Notes: generated by a model not told the origin, from the letters alone. Positions 1-8,652 are shown, numbered from the stretch's first letter. The stretch is DNA of 64,000 bases from Flavimaricola marinus (GCF_900184895.1 NZ_FXZK01000001.1:1240001-1304000); one strand, 5' to 3'. Program-made: numbers and translations.

Positions 1-83
1 GACGCGGCGTGGAAGGACAGCGATCCGGTGCGGATCACCGCTTTGCAATGGGCGAGGTCGTCTGGCCTGATGTTGGAGCGCAT
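1..83 (-). CDS. crtB: Phytoene synthase, N-terminal fragment (cut by window edge)
   Basis: Only the first 27 codons are visible, reading leftward off the window. The start of the protein (MRSNIRPDDLAHC followed by IRTGSLSFHAA) matches the usual beginning of bacterial phytoene synthases, where a 'C-x-x-x-I-x-x-G-S-x-S-F' pattern opens the squalene/phytoene synthase fold. The enzyme joins two geranylgeranyl diphosphates to make phytoene, the substrate of the crtI product. It begins 8 bases after the crtI stop, the order known for crtI-crtB operons of purple bacteria. The catalytic aspartate motifs lie outside the window, so the call rests on the N-terminus and on position. Confidence 0.85.
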   Translation of the reverse strand, partial: MRSNIRPDDLAHCKAVIRTGSLSFHAA

Positions 84-91
84 CGCAGGTC

Positions 92-1642
92 CTATTCGGC
101 AGCCATTGGCAGGGTCGTCTTGCGGGATGCCGGCGCGTCGGGCACCAGTTGCTCCAGCACCTTGGCGCTGGCCACCACCCCCGGAACGCCGGCCCCCGGA
201 TGCGTGCCTGCACCGACGAGGAACAGACCCTTGGCCTCTTCCGAGACGTTGTGCGGCCGGAACCATGCGCTTTGCAGGATCCGCGGCTCGACCGAGAAGC
301 CGCAGCCGTGCGGCGAGAGGTACCGCGAGCGGAAATCCTCGGGCGTGAAGGTGAGCGAGGCCGACAGGTGGTCTTGGAAGCCCGGAAGGGTCTGTTCCAG
401 CACGGCGGCGACCTTTTCCTGATACTTGGCCGCTTCGGTGGACCAATCGACCGGATTGTCGTGCCCCAGATGCGGCACCGGCGAGAGGGCGTAGAACGTG
501 TCGCCTCCGGCCGGGGCGACACCCGGATCGGTGACCGAGGGCCGATGCAGATAGAGGCTCATGTCGTCTGCCAGATGGCCCTTCATGAAGATGTCTTGCA
601 GCAACCCTTCGTAGCGCGGCCCGGCGAGGATGGTGTGATGCCCCACATCCGGCCACATGGCGGAGGTGCCTTTGGTGCCGAAATACCAGACAAAGAGCCC
701 CATGGACCAACGGCTGCGCTTGAGCTTTGCCCGTGTCCATCGCCTCTTACGGTGATTGCGCAGGAGGTGGTTGTAGGTGTGGCCCGCATCGGCGTTCGAG
801 ACGACCAACGGGGCCGCCATGACAGCGCCGTCGGTCAGCCGAACCCCTTGCACAGAGCCTGTTTCGATGAGAATCTCGTCGACTTCGGCGCCTTGGATCA
901 CCTGCCCGCCCTGCCGCTCGATCACCTTGACCATGGCATCGGCGATCGCCTGCACCCCGCCCACCGAATAGTGGACGCCGTATTCCTTTTCGAGATGCGA
1001 GACGAGCGCATACATCGAGGTGACGTGCATCGGATCGCCGCCGATGAACAGCGGGTGGAAGGACAGCGCCATGCGCAGACGCTCGTCCTTGACCCGCGCC
1101 CGCGCCAGCCCGAGGATCGAACGATCCGCCCTGAGCCGCGCAAATTCGGGCAGAACCTTGATGGTTTCCCACAGCTTGTGCATCGGCTTGGTGACCATGC
1201 CTTCGTAGCCGACGACATAGCGCCGGGCGCTGTCCTTGAGGAATCTCTTGTAGCCTTTGACGTCGCCGGGACTGAGCCGCGCGACCTCGGCCACCATCGT
1301 TTCGGTGCTGCCGGTGGCGGTAAAGACCGACCCGTCCTGCCACCTGATCTCGTAGAACGGCTCGACGGGCCGCAGGTCGACGTCGCGGTCGAAGTCTTCG
1401 CCGCAATCCTCCCAAAGTTGCCGGTAAAGCTGCGGCACGGTGACGATCGTCGGGCCGAGATCGAATCGATGCCCGTTCTGGTCAATCGAGGAGCCGCGAC
1501 CGCCTGCCCGATCGAGGCGGTCCAGCACCGTCACGGCGTAGCCCTTGGCCCCAAGGCGCATGGCGGCGGACAGCCCGCCAAGGCCGGCGCCGATCACGAT
1601 GGCTTTGTCAGTGTCTGCTGAAGGCTGGCCGAATACTGTCAT
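92..1642 (-). CDS. crtI: Phytoene desaturase (CrtI family)
   Basis: FAD-dependent desaturase of about 516 residues that converts phytoene to neurosporene or lycopene in carotenoid synthesis; peripheral membrane enzyme. The N-terminus carries the dinucleotide-binding motif GAGLGG at residues 18-23, followed by a strand ending in an acidic residue (VTVLD). The C-terminal part contains the second FAD signature around GLFLVGAGTHPGAGVPGV, which is characteristic of CrtI-type desaturases. The ATG at 1642 was chosen because it puts the nucleotide-binding fold at the normal distance from the N-terminus; a 36-residue in-frame extension runs into the promoter region. It is cotranscribed with crtB just downstream and diverges from crtA. 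The product set (3 or 4 desaturations) cannot be read from the sequence. Confidence 0.95.
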   Translation of the reverse strand: MTVFGQPSADTDKAIVIGAGLGGLSAAMRLGAKGYAVTVLDRLDRAGGRGSSIDQNGHRFDLGPTIVTVPQLYRQLWEDCGEDFDRDVDLRPVEPFYEIRWQDGSVFTATGSTETMVAEVARLSPGDVKGYKRFLKDSARRYVVGYEGMVTKPMHKLWETIKVLPEFARLRADRSILGLARARVKDERLRMALSFHPLFIGGDPMHVTSMYALVSHLEKEYGVHYSVGGVQAIADAMVKVIERQGGQVIQGAEVDEILIETGSVQGVRLTDGAVMAAPLVVSNADAGHTYNHLLRNHRKRRWTRAKLKRSRWSMGLFVWYFGTKGTSAMWPDVGHHTILAGPRYEGLLQDIFMKGHLADDMSLYLHRPSVTDPGVAPAGGDTFYALSPVPHLGHDNPVDWSTEAAKYQEKVAAVLEQTLPGFQDHLSASLTFTPEDFRSRYLSPHGCGFSVEPRILQSAWFRPHNVSEEAKGLFLVGAGTHPGAGVPGVVASAKVLEQLVPDAPASRKTTLPMAAE

Positions 1643-1658
1643 ACGGGAACGATAGCGG

Positions 1659-1676
1659 TGTAAACCAAAGTTGACA
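1659..1676. promoter_or_regulatory. PpsR/CrtJ-type operator (TGT-N12-ACA)
   Basis: The 18-base element starts TGT, ends GACA and has exactly 12 bases between TGT and ACA, matching the TGT-N12-ACA site of the redox- and light-responsive repressor PpsR (CrtJ). It overlaps a TTGACA hexamer, a good place to block polymerase. It lies 17 bases upstream of the crtI start codon and 107 bases upstream of crtA. Confidence 0.6.
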
Positions 1677-1745
1677 ATCTTGGATTTTTGCGCCCTTTTA
1701 CAAGGCAAACGCCCTGCGCTCTGCCTTTCCAAACCGCAGAGGCTG

Positions 1746-1763
1746 TGCAAAGGTAGATTGACA
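1746..1763. promoter_or_regulatory. Imperfect second PpsR/CrtJ-type half palindrome
   Basis: TGC-N12-ACA with a G before ACA: one base off the TGT-N12-ACA consensus. PpsR normally binds pairs of sites, so this may be the partner of the site at 1659-1676, about 87 bases away and 19 bases before the crtA start codon. The match is weak on its own. Confidence 0.3.
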
Positions 1764-1782
1764 CTTCTCGCTGCGAGGTCAC

Positions 1783-2487
1783 ATGACCCAAGTCGCCAGC
1801 CTTTCCTTTTATCGCTTTGCCGGACGGGCGGCCCGGTTCTGGGCGCTGAGCCAGATGGCCTGGGCCCGCGGGCCGCTGGCCCGCACGCCGGACATCGGCT
1901 TTTGGAAGCTCTGCGGTTCGGGCAAGGGCGAGGGATTTACGCCGGTGATGTTCCCCGAGGTCTTTGCCATCGTCGCCACATGGCCGGACGAGGCGACCGC
2001 CCGCGCCCGTGTCTCGGAGGCGCCTGTGTTCGCCCGATATACCCAGCGCGCCGCCGAAGCCTGGACGGTCTTTTTGACCGCCACCTCGTCGAAGGGCGAT
2101 TGGTCGGGGGTAGCCCCGTTCGAGATCGCCGCGCCGCAGCCCGGCCCCTTGGCCGCCTTGACCCGTGCCACCGTGAAGCCCGTCATTGCCGCGCAGTTCT
2201 GGCGCCGGGTCCCGGATATTTCCGCCAAGATCGGGGCCGATGCCAACGTCGCCTTCAAGATCGGCATGGGAGAGGTGCCGCTATTGCATCAGGTGACCTT
2301 CTCGATCTGGCCTGACGAGGCGGCGATGGCCGCCTTTGCCCGCACCGGCCCCCATGCCGAGGCGATCAGGGCCGTCCGCACCGAGGGTTGGTTCAAGAAC
2401 GAGCTCTACGCCCGGTTCAACGTCACATCCGATATGGGCAGTTGGGGCGGCGTGTCGCCCCTCGCTGCTCTGAAAGAGGCCGCATGA
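1783..2487 (+). CDS. crtA: Spheroidene monooxygenase
   Basis: A 234-residue protein of the CrtA family, which in the presence of oxygen converts spheroidene to the ketocarotenoid spheroidenone. Features matching the family are the N-terminal LSFYRFAGRAARFWAL segment, a central FWKLCGSGKGEGFTP segment, and a repeated 'FSIWPDEAAMAAFAR' type segment near the C-terminus. It is transcribed away from crtI and its stop overlaps the bchI start in an ATGA junction, the crtA-bchI-bchD order known from Rhodobacter. Its presence argues for the spheroidene carotenoid pathway and for at least occasional oxic growth. Confidence 0.93.
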   Translation: MTQVASLSFYRFAGRAARFWALSQMAWARGPLARTPDIGFWKLCGSGKGEGFTPVMFPEVFAIVATWPDEATARARVSEAPVFARYTQRAAEAWTVFLTATSSKGDWSGVAPFEIAAPQPGPLAALTRATVKPVIAAQFWRRVPDISAKIGADANVAFKIGMGEVPLLHQVTFSIWPDEAAMAAFARTGPHAEAIRAVRTEGWFKNELYARFNVTSDMGSWGGVSPLAALKEAA

Positions 2488-3488
2488 AACAGCCCTTCCC
2501 CTTTTCCGCCATCGTCGGCCAAGACGAGATGAAGCGCGCGATGATCCTCACCGCGATCGACCCGTCGATCGGCGGGGTTCTGGTGTTTGGCGATCGTGGC
2601 ACGGGCAAGTCCACAGCCGTGCGTGCGCTGGCCGCGCTGCTGCCGCCGATCACGGCCGTCAAGGGCTGCCCGGTGAACTCGGAGAACGCCGCGACTGTGC
2701 CGGAATGGGCTGGAATAGACACTGTTTCGACCCACGAGGTGCCTACCCCTGTCGTCGATCTGCCCTTGGGCGTGTCTGAGGACAGAGTGACCGGCGCGCT
2801 CGATATCGAGCGGGCGTTGACCAAGGGCGAAAAGGCGTTTCAGCCGGGTCTTCTGGCCCGCGCCAACCGGGGGTATCTTTATATCGACGAGGTGAACCTG
2901 CTGGAGGATCATATCGTCGACCTCCTGCTCGACGTGGCGCAATCGGGCGAGAACGTGGTCGAGCGGGAGGGGCTGAGCATCCGTCACGCCGCCCGCTTTG
3001 TCCTCGTTGGCTCGGGCAACCCGGAGGAGGGCGAGTTGCGGCCCCAGTTGCTCGACCGGTTCGGTTTGTCGGTCGAGGTGGCCTCGCCCAAGGATATCGA
3101 TGCCCGCGTCGAGGTGATCCGCCGCCGCGATGGATATGAGACCGACAACGCCGCCTTCATGCTGCGCTGGCAGGCCGAGGATGCCGCCATACGCGAGCAG
3201 ATTTTGGGGGCACGCAAGGCTCTGAAGAAGCTCAAGACGCCGGAGACGGCGCTGCGCGATGTGGCGGAGCTGTGTCTGGCGCTGGGCTCGGATGGATTGC
3301 GCGGCGAGTTGACCCTGCTCAAGGCCGCCCGCGCCTATGCCGCGTGGCGCGACGATACCGCTCTGACCCGCGGCCATATCCGCGATGTGGCCCCGATGGC
3401 CCTGCGCCACCGGCTGCGCCGCGATCCGCTGGACGAGGCAGGAAGCGGCACCCGTGTGGTGCGCATCGTGGAGGAGGTTCTTGGCTGA
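2484..3488 (+). CDS. bchI: Magnesium chelatase ATPase subunit I
   Basis: AAA+ ATPase of 334 residues that, with BchD and BchH, inserts Mg2+ into protoporphyrin IX at the first committed step of bacteriochlorophyll synthesis. The Walker A motif GDRGTGKST lies at residues 36-44 and a Walker B-like segment YLYIDEVNLLED follows in the middle; an arginine-rich sensor region (LLDRFGLSVEV) comes after it. The ATG at 2484 overlaps the crtA stop (ATGA). A longer frame opens upstream, but it would overlap crtA by about 100 bases and lacks family similarity, so it was not used. The gene is followed without gap by bchD. Confidence 0.96.
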   Translation: MKQPFPFSAIVGQDEMKRAMILTAIDPSIGGVLVFGDRGTGKSTAVRALAALLPPITAVKGCPVNSENAATVPEWAGIDTVSTHEVPTPVVDLPLGVSEDRVTGALDIERALTKGEKAFQPGLLARANRGYLYIDEVNLLEDHIVDLLLDVAQSGENVVEREGLSIRHAARFVLVGSGNPEEGELRPQLLDRFGLSVEVASPKDIDARVEVIRRRDGYETDNAAFMLRWQAEDAAIREQILGARKALKKLKTPETALRDVAELCLALGSDGLRGELTLLKAARAYAAWRDDTALTRGHIRDVAPMALRHRLRRDPLDEAGSGTRVVRIVEEVLG

Positions 3489-5142
3489 TCTGGCCGACCC
3501 CTTTACCCGCGCCACTTTGGCGCTGAGCCTGTTGGCAATTGATCCCAAGGGGCTGGGCGGGATGCACATCCGTGCCCGCGTCGGCCCCGTCCGCACCGCC
3601 TTGGCCGAGATGTTCGGAGCTTTGCCCCTGCCGCTCACCCGGTTGCATCCAGGGGTATCGGACAGCGCCCTGTACGGCGGGCTCGATCTGGCCGCGACCC
3701 TGGCGGCAGGCCAGTTGGTGCTGGAACAGGGTCTGTTACTGACGCCTAGCGCCTTGGTGATGCCGATGGCGGAGCGGCTGACGCCGGACCTCGCCGCCCG
3801 TTTGGCGTTGGTCCTCGACCAAGGTACGGGGCATTGCCTGATTGCGCTTGACGAAGGCGCGGAGCCGGATGAGAGCTTGCCTGCCTCTCTGGCCGAGCGT
3901 CTGGCGTTTTCGGTGGATCTGGAGCCGGTTGCCGTGGGCGATCTGACCGGGTTTCCGCCGGAGCCGGAGGAGCTGATCGCCGCTCGGGCGGCTTTGCCGT
4001 GCGTCGCGTACCCATCAGATGCGCTTGCGCAGATCGCGGGACTTTGTGCGCAACTGGGTGTGGATTCAGGCCGTGCGGGGCTGATGGCGTTGCGGGCGGC
4101 GCGAGCCAATGCGGCGCTGTTGGGCAAGGATAGTATCGATTTCGACGATGTCACGACAGCCTGTGCGCTGGTTCTGGCGCATCGGGCCACTGTGTTCCCT
4201 GTGGCGGACGAGGAGCAGGTGCCGCCGCCCCCACCCCCGGAGCAGGAGGGTGAGGCCGAGGCGCCCGACCCCGATGACGATGCGCTGCACCTGCCGGAGG
4301 AACTGCTGTTGGAAGCGGTGCGCGCGATGATCCCGGATGACCTGTTGGCCCGGCTGGCGGCAGGCAAGATCAAGGGCGCGCGCGGGTCTGGCACGGGTGC
4401 GAAGAAGAAGGGCAATCGGCGCGGGCGGCCGAAGCCGTCGCGCCCTGGCCGTCTGGGCGATGGTCAGCGGATCGACATAGTGGCGACCCTGCGAGCCGCC
4501 GCCCCCTGGCAGACGGTGCGGGGCCGGGATGGGCCGCTGAAGATCCGCCCCGACGACATTCGCGTCAAACGCTATGAGGACAAGTCGGATCGGTTGCTGA
4601 TCTTTGCCGTCGATGCCTCTGGCTCTGCGGCGCTGGCGCGTTTGGCCGAGGCGAAGGGCGCTGTCGAGCTGCTCCTCGCGCAGGCCTATGCCCGCCGCGA
4701 TCATGTGGCGCTGATTGCGTTTCGCGGCACGGAGGCGGAGATACTTCTGCCCCCGACCCGCAGCCTTGTGCAGACCAAGCGCCGGTTGGCCGCGCTGCCC
4801 GGCGGCGGTGGCACCCCGCTGGCCGCTGGCCTGAAGGCCGCGTTGGAGCTGGCCGGTCAGGCCGGGCGGCGCGGTCTGACCCCGACCTTGGCGCTGCTGA
4901 CCGATGGCCGGGCGAATATCGCGCTGGATGGTGCGGCCGACCGGGCGCAGGCGGCGGAGGATGCCCAGCGCATTGCTGCAGGTATGCGCGTCAATGGCGT
5001 GGAGGCTCTCGTGATAGACACCGGGAACAGGCCGGAGCGGGCGCTGCGCGAGCTTGCCGGGACGTTGGGTGCCGTCTATCTGCCCCTGCCCCGCGCCGAT
5101 GCGGAGCGGCTCTCGAAGGCTGTCTCTGCCGCGCTGGACTGA
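3481..5142 (+). CDS. bchD: Magnesium chelatase subunit D
   Basis: About 553 residues. The N-terminal third is a degenerate AAA+ module, followed by a proline/acid-rich linker near residues 247-268 (a run of prolines, then Asp/Glu) and a C-terminal von Willebrand A integrin-I domain whose MIDAS motif DASGS lies near residue 377. This is the BchD platform that docks BchI hexamers. No ATG fits the N-terminus: the TTG at 3481 overlaps the bchI stop and gives a family-like start (LLAIDP, then ARVGPVR), with a GGAGG only 3 bases upstream. The next candidate is CTG at 3490. The exact start is therefore uncertain, the identity is not. Confidence 0.93.
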   Translation: MADLADPFTRATLALSLLAIDPKGLGGMHIRARVGPVRTALAEMFGALPLPLTRLHPGVSDSALYGGLDLAATLAAGQLVLEQGLLLTPSALVMPMAERLTPDLAARLALVLDQGTGHCLIALDEGAEPDESLPASLAERLAFSVDLEPVAVGDLTGFPPEPEELIAARAALPCVAYPSDALAQIAGLCAQLGVDSGRAGLMALRAARANAALLGKDSIDFDDVTTACALVLAHRATVFPVADEEQVPPPPPPEQEGEAEAPDPDDDALHLPEELLLEAVRAMIPDDLLARLAAGKIKGARGSGTGAKKKGNRRGRPKPSRPGRLGDGQRIDIVATLRAAAPWQTVRGRDGPLKIRPDDIRVKRYEDKSDRLLIFAVDASGSAALARLAEAKGAVELLLAQAYARRDHVALIAFRGTEAEILLPPTRSLVQTKRRLAALPGGGGTPLAAGLKAALELAGQAGRRGLTPTLALLTDGRANIALDGAADRAQAAEDAQRIAAGMRVNGVEALVIDTGNRPERALRELAGTLGAVYLPLPRADAERLSKAVSAALD

Positions 5143-5147
5143 CCCCG

Positions 5148-6002
5148 ATGCGCTGGCCCGAGGATGCCGCCGGCTGGCCGATGGCCGAGCATTCACGCAT
5201 GGTTCTGGGCCGTCCGCACCGCTGGCACGTGCAGGAAGCCGGTGAGGGCCCGACCCTGATCCTGATCCACGGCGCCGGGGGCGCGACGCAAAGCTGGCGC
5301 GGGCTGTTTCCGCTGCTGGCAAAGACACATCACGTGGTGGCGGTGGACCTTCCCGGTCAGGGCTTTACCCAGATGGGTGCGCGCGGGCGCTGTGGGTTGG
5401 ATCCGATGGCGGAGGACCTGTTGTCGCTTGTCCGTCAGCAGGGTTGGACCCCTGCCGCCCTGATCGGCCATTCCGCCGGCGTCGCGGTGGCGTTGCGCAT
5501 GGTGGAACTGGGCCTGCGCGTTCCGGTGGTCGGCATCAACGCCGCCTTGGCGAACTTCAAGGGCGTTGCGGGCTGGCTGTTTCCGACGATGGCCAAGGTG
5601 TTGGCGCTGACGCCGATGACGGCGACGGTGTTTGCGGCCACCGCATCGGAGGCGACGGTGCGCAATCTCATCAAGGGAACCGGGTCGCGGCTCGACGCCG
5701 AAGGGCTGGCCCTGTATCGCCGCCTCGCCACCGACCGGACCCATGTGGACGCGACCCTGACGATGATGGCTCAGTGGCGGCTGGACGGATTGCTGGCGCG
5801 GCTGCCGCGGATCGACGTGCCGGTGGACCTGATCGTGGGCACCGGTGATCTGGCCGTGCCGCCTGCGACGAGCGACGAGGCCGCTGCGCTGTTGCCAGAC
5901 GCCCGCGTGACCGCGCTGACCGGATTGGGCCATCTGGCGCATGAGGAGGCTCCGGCGGAGGTGGCGGAAGCCATCTTGCGGGTCTTGAGCCGATCAGACT
6001 GA
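5148..6002 (+). CDS. bchO: Mg-chelatase accessory alpha/beta hydrolase BchO
   Basis: A 284-residue alpha/beta hydrolase-fold protein. The oxyanion-region motif HGAGGATQSW and the nucleophile elbow GHSAG (residues 107-111) are clear, and a late histidine sits in GLGHLAHEE. BchO is always found next to bchD and is thought to assist the magnesium chelatase step, although its reaction has not been settled. It starts 5 bases after the bchD stop, so it is cotranscribed with crtA-bchI-bchD. It is the last photosynthesis gene on this side; the next gene is a housekeeping nuclease. Confidence 0.9.
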   Translation: MRWPEDAAGWPMAEHSRMVLGRPHRWHVQEAGEGPTLILIHGAGGATQSWRGLFPLLAKTHHVVAVDLPGQGFTQMGARGRCGLDPMAEDLLSLVRQQGWTPAALIGHSAGVAVALRMVELGLRVPVVGINAALANFKGVAGWLFPTMAKVLALTPMTATVFAATASEATVRNLIKGTGSRLDAEGLALYRRLATDRTHVDATLTMMAQWRLDGLLARLPRIDVPVDLIVGTGDLAVPPATSDEAAALLPDARVTALTGLGHLAHEEAPAEVAEAILRVLSRSD

Positions 6003-6136
6003 GCCGCGCTGTCGACCGACGGGGGCCACGCAACCGCGACAAGCGATCTACCGCTCGAATTGACGCGGCATTTTCATGGTCAAGCCACCGCAGCAGGATT
6101 ATAACGCCGCAAAACCGCAGGCACGAAAGGCTTTCC

Positions 6137-6748
6137 ATGACCAACCATCTCTATCAGGGCGACTTGCCCGATGGCCTCGACCTTGGCCCGATCGTGGCGA
6201 TTGATTGCGAGACGATGGGGCTGAACCCGCACCGAGATCGGCTGTGCCTGATCCAGATGTCGGGCGGCGACGGGAACTGCCACCTCGTGCAGGTTGCCAA
6301 GGGGCAGACCGAAGCGCCGAACCTGTGCCGGATGCTCGAAGATCCGAATGTGCTCAAGCTGTTCCACTTTGGCCGGTTTGACATCGCGGCCCTGCATCAT
6401 GCCTTTGGGGCCACGACCGCGCCTGTGTATTGCACCAAGATCGCGTCCAAGATGGTGCGGACCTTCACCGATCGGCACGGCCTGAAGTATCTGCTGCAGG
6501 AGTTGCTGAGCGTGGATATTTCCAAGCATCAGCAACAGTCCGACTGGGGCGCCGAGACGCTGACCGAGGCGCAGTTGGATTATGCGGCGTCGGACGTTCT
6601 GTATCTGCACAAACTGCGCGAAAAGCTCGACGTATTGCTGGCCCGCGAGGGGCGCACCGAGCTGGCGCAGGCCTGTTTCGAATTCCTGCCCACTCGCGCC
6701 AAGCTGGATCTCGCCGGCTGGCCCGAGATCGACATCTTCTCGCACTGA
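6137..6748 (+). CDS. rnd: Ribonuclease D-type 3'-5' exonuclease
   Basis: A 203-residue protein consisting of a single DEDDy exonuclease domain. The first acidic motif is AIDCETMGL near residue 22, and the last motif is YAASDVLYLHKL near residue 150. Classical E. coli RNase D is about 375 residues with two HRDC domains; this short form lacking HRDC is the type usual in alphaproteobacteria. It probably trims structured RNA 3' ends such as tRNA precursors, in the cytoplasm. It stands alone after the photosynthesis cluster, 134 bases past bchO, and is followed 42 bases later by lptC. Confidence 0.87.
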   Translation: MTNHLYQGDLPDGLDLGPIVAIDCETMGLNPHRDRLCLIQMSGGDGNCHLVQVAKGQTEAPNLCRMLEDPNVLKLFHFGRFDIAALHHAFGATTAPVYCTKIASKMVRTFTDRHGLKYLLQELLSVDISKHQQQSDWGAETLTEAQLDYAASDVLYLHKLREKLDVLLAREGRTELAQACFEFLPTRAKLDLAGWPEIDIFSH

Positions 6749-6790
6749 CATGCGGGACCGGCGCAACATACGTCGCCGTAGGGGCCGGGC

Positions 6791-7387
6791 ATGAACGGTT
6801 CGGACAACCTGTATTCGCAGTTTGTGGCATGGAGCAAGATGCTGCTGCCGCTGGCTGCGCTTGCCCTGTTGTCCACGCTGTTCCTTTGGGCGCGGGCCAG
6901 CGAGCCGACCGCAATTCCGATTGCGGAATTGGAAGAGCTTGCCCGCGAGCCGCGTATCAGTGAGCCCTATTTCGCGGGCATTGCCGACGACGGGTCCGTC
7001 ATCGCCTTGGCTGCCGAAGAGATCCGGCCCGATGCGGACCGCCCCGATGCCTTTGCCGTGACCACCATCCGCGCCGAGATCGACGCCACAGATGGCAGCC
7101 GGATCGAGATCACCGCGGGCCGGGGCGAGATCGACCCCCGCGCCAAGACCGCCACGATGAGCGAGTTGGCCCGCCTGACCTCTTCGAGCGGCTATGTGAT
7201 GGAGACCGAGGGCCTTGTGGCCGATCTGTCGACCGGCACGATCACCTCGCTTGGGCCGCTCGAAGTGCAGGCGCCTTACGGTGATTTTACCGCCGGAGGG
7301 CTGACGATCGCGCTATCCGAGAGCGGTGAGGGCCAGCAGATGGTTTTCAATGGCGGCGTCCGCCTGCTATATCAACCGCAACCATAA
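6791..7387 (+). CDS. lptC: LPS export bitopic membrane protein LptC
   Basis: A 198-residue protein with one N-terminal membrane anchor (roughly residues 17-34, MLLPLAALALLSTLFLW) followed by a periplasmic beta-rich domain. LptC links the LptB2FG ATPase to the periplasmic LptA bridge and passes lipopolysaccharide from the inner membrane. It is recognised mainly from topology and from its place directly before lptA and lptB; LptC proteins are poorly conserved. It is 9 bases upstream of lptA, so the three genes form one operon. Confidence 0.85.
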   Translation: MNGSDNLYSQFVAWSKMLLPLAALALLSTLFLWARASEPTAIPIAELEELAREPRISEPYFAGIADDGSVIALAAEEIRPDADRPDAFAVTTIRAEIDATDGSRIEITAGRGEIDPRAKTATMSELARLTSSSGYVMETEGLVADLSTGTITSLGPLEVQAPYGDFTAGGLTIALSESGEGQQMVFNGGVRLLYQPQP

Positions 7388-7396
7388 GGATCGCTT

Positions 7397-7882
7397 TTGA
7401 TGATTGCCCGTCTGACAGCCGCTGCTTTGATGATCCTTTGGCCGCTTGCCGGCATTGCCCAGACCAACATCGCGCTGGGCGGGCTGAACGCCGATCCGAC
7501 CGAAGCGGTCGAGATCACCGCCGATCAGCTGACTGTCGATCAGGACAGCCGCAGCGCCACCTTTGCAGGCAATGTCATCATCGGGCAGGGCGAATTGCGC
7601 ATCGCCGCGGGCAACGTCCGCGTCGTCTATGACGATGCCTCGGGCCAGATCGCGCAACTTATGGCGACCGGCGGGGTGACCCTTGTCACCGCGACCGAAG
7701 CGGCCGAGGCGCAATCGGCGGAGTATGATCTGACCACCGGCCTGCTGACCATGACCGGCGACGTGCTATTGACCCAAGGCGCCAGCGCCCTGAGCGCCGA
7801 CCGGATGGTCGTCAACCTGACCGCCAACACCGCCCAGATGGATGGACGCGTCCGCACTGTGTTCCAGCAAGGCAACAACTGA
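7397..7882 (+). CDS. lptA: LPS transport periplasmic protein LptA (OstA-like)
   Basis: A 161-residue exported protein. A cleavable signal peptide is seen at the N-terminus (hydrophobic stretch, then PLAGIAQT), followed by an OstA/LptA beta-jellyroll rich in short repeats such as VEITADQLTVDQDSRSATFAGNV and LSADRMVVNL. It forms the periplasmic bridge for lipopolysaccharide between LptC and the outer-membrane LptD. Its stop codon shares one base with the lptB start, indicating translational coupling. Confidence 0.88.
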   Translation: MMIARLTAAALMILWPLAGIAQTNIALGGLNADPTEAVEITADQLTVDQDSRSATFAGNVIIGQGELRIAAGNVRVVYDDASGQIAQLMATGGVTLVTATEAAEAQSAEYDLTTGLLTMTGDVLLTQGASALSADRMVVNLTANTAQMDGRVRTVFQQGNN

Positions 7883-8652
7883 TGGCCGATGCCGACCAGC
7901 GCCATGAACTGACCGTGACCGAGGGCGCGGCGGGGCTTGAGATCATCAACCTCCGCAAGAGCTATCGCAAGCGCCCTGTGATCCGCGACGTGAGCCTGAA
8001 GCTCGCGCGCGGCGAGGTCGTCGCGCTGCTTGGCCCGAACGGATCGGGCAAGACCACTTGCTTTTATTCCATCGCCGGTCTGGTGACGCCCGAGGGCGGT
8101 CAGGTGATCGTGGACGGGCGCGACGTGACCTTGCTGCCGATGTATCGGCGGGCGCGGCTTGGGATCGGTTATCTGCCGCAGGAAATGTCGATCTTTCGGG
8201 GGTTGAACGTCGAGGACAACATCCTGTCGATTCTGGAGATCGCGGTGCCGGACCGCACCAGCCGCCGCGAAAAGCTCGAAGAATTGCTGTCGGAATTCGC
8301 CATCGAACACCTGCGCCGTGCCCCGGCGCTGGCCCTGTCGGGTGGTGAACGCCGCCGCGTCGAAATCGCACGCTGTCTGGCCGCTGGCCCGAAATATGTG
8401 CTGCTGGATGAGCCCTTTGCCGGCGTCGATCCGATTGCGGTGGGCGAGATCAGGGTGCTCGTCTCTGCGCTGTGCGACCGGGGAATCGGCGTGTTGATCA
8501 CCGATCACAACGTCCGCGAAACCCTCGAAATCGTGGATCGTGCCTATATTCTGCACGATGGCAAGGTTCTGATGTCGGGCACCACGGACGAGGTGATCCG
8601 CGACGAGAAGGTGCGCAGCGTCTATCTGGGGCAGAGTTTCCGCGTGACGTGA
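7882..8652 (+). CDS. lptB: LPS export ABC transporter ATPase LptB
   Basis: A 256-residue ABC ATPase. It has Walker A GPNGSGKTT at residues 51-59, a signature LSGGERRRVEIARCLA, Walker B YVLLDEPFAGVDP and the switch histidine in LITDHNVRET. The last motifs and the 'GYLPQEMSIFRGLNVEDNI' segment are typical of LptB rather than of nutrient importers. It powers lipopolysaccharide extraction from the inner membrane together with LptF and LptG, which are not in this window. It is coupled to lptA. In many proteobacteria rpoN follows lptB; here it does not. Confidence 0.95.
   Translation: MADADQRHELTVTEGAAGLEIINLRKSYRKRPVIRDVSLKLARGEVVALLGPNGSGKTTCFYSIAGLVTPEGGQVIVDGRDVTLLPMYRRARLGIGYLPQEMSIFRGLNVEDNILSILEIAVPDRTSRREKLEELLSEFAIEHLRRAPALALSGGERRRVEIARCLAAGPKYVLLDEPFAGVDPIAVGEIRVLVSALCDRGIGVLITDHNVRETLEIVDRAYILHDGKVLMSGTTDEVIRDEKVRSVYLGQSFRVT

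Larger units (their letters stand above)
1643..1782. promoter_or_regulatory. Divergent crtI / crtA control region
   Basis: A 140-base AT-richer gap separates the divergent starts of crtI and crtA. It holds one good and one imperfect PpsR/CrtJ-type palindrome (annotated separately). A TTGACA hexamer at 1671-1676 overlaps the better site. No convincing paired -10 hexamer could be assigned, which is common for regulated photosynthesis promoters. Confidence 0.6.

Noticed and set aside
149-1621. Long open frame on the plus strand opposite crtI
   Set aside because: It mirrors crtI codons in a GC-rich genome, has no recognisable family motif and overlaps a well-supported gene.
2406-4415. Long open frame on the minus strand over bchI and bchD
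   Set aside because: It spans two confirmed genes antisense, with Ser/Arg/Ala-rich low-complexity content; it is a codon-bias artefact.
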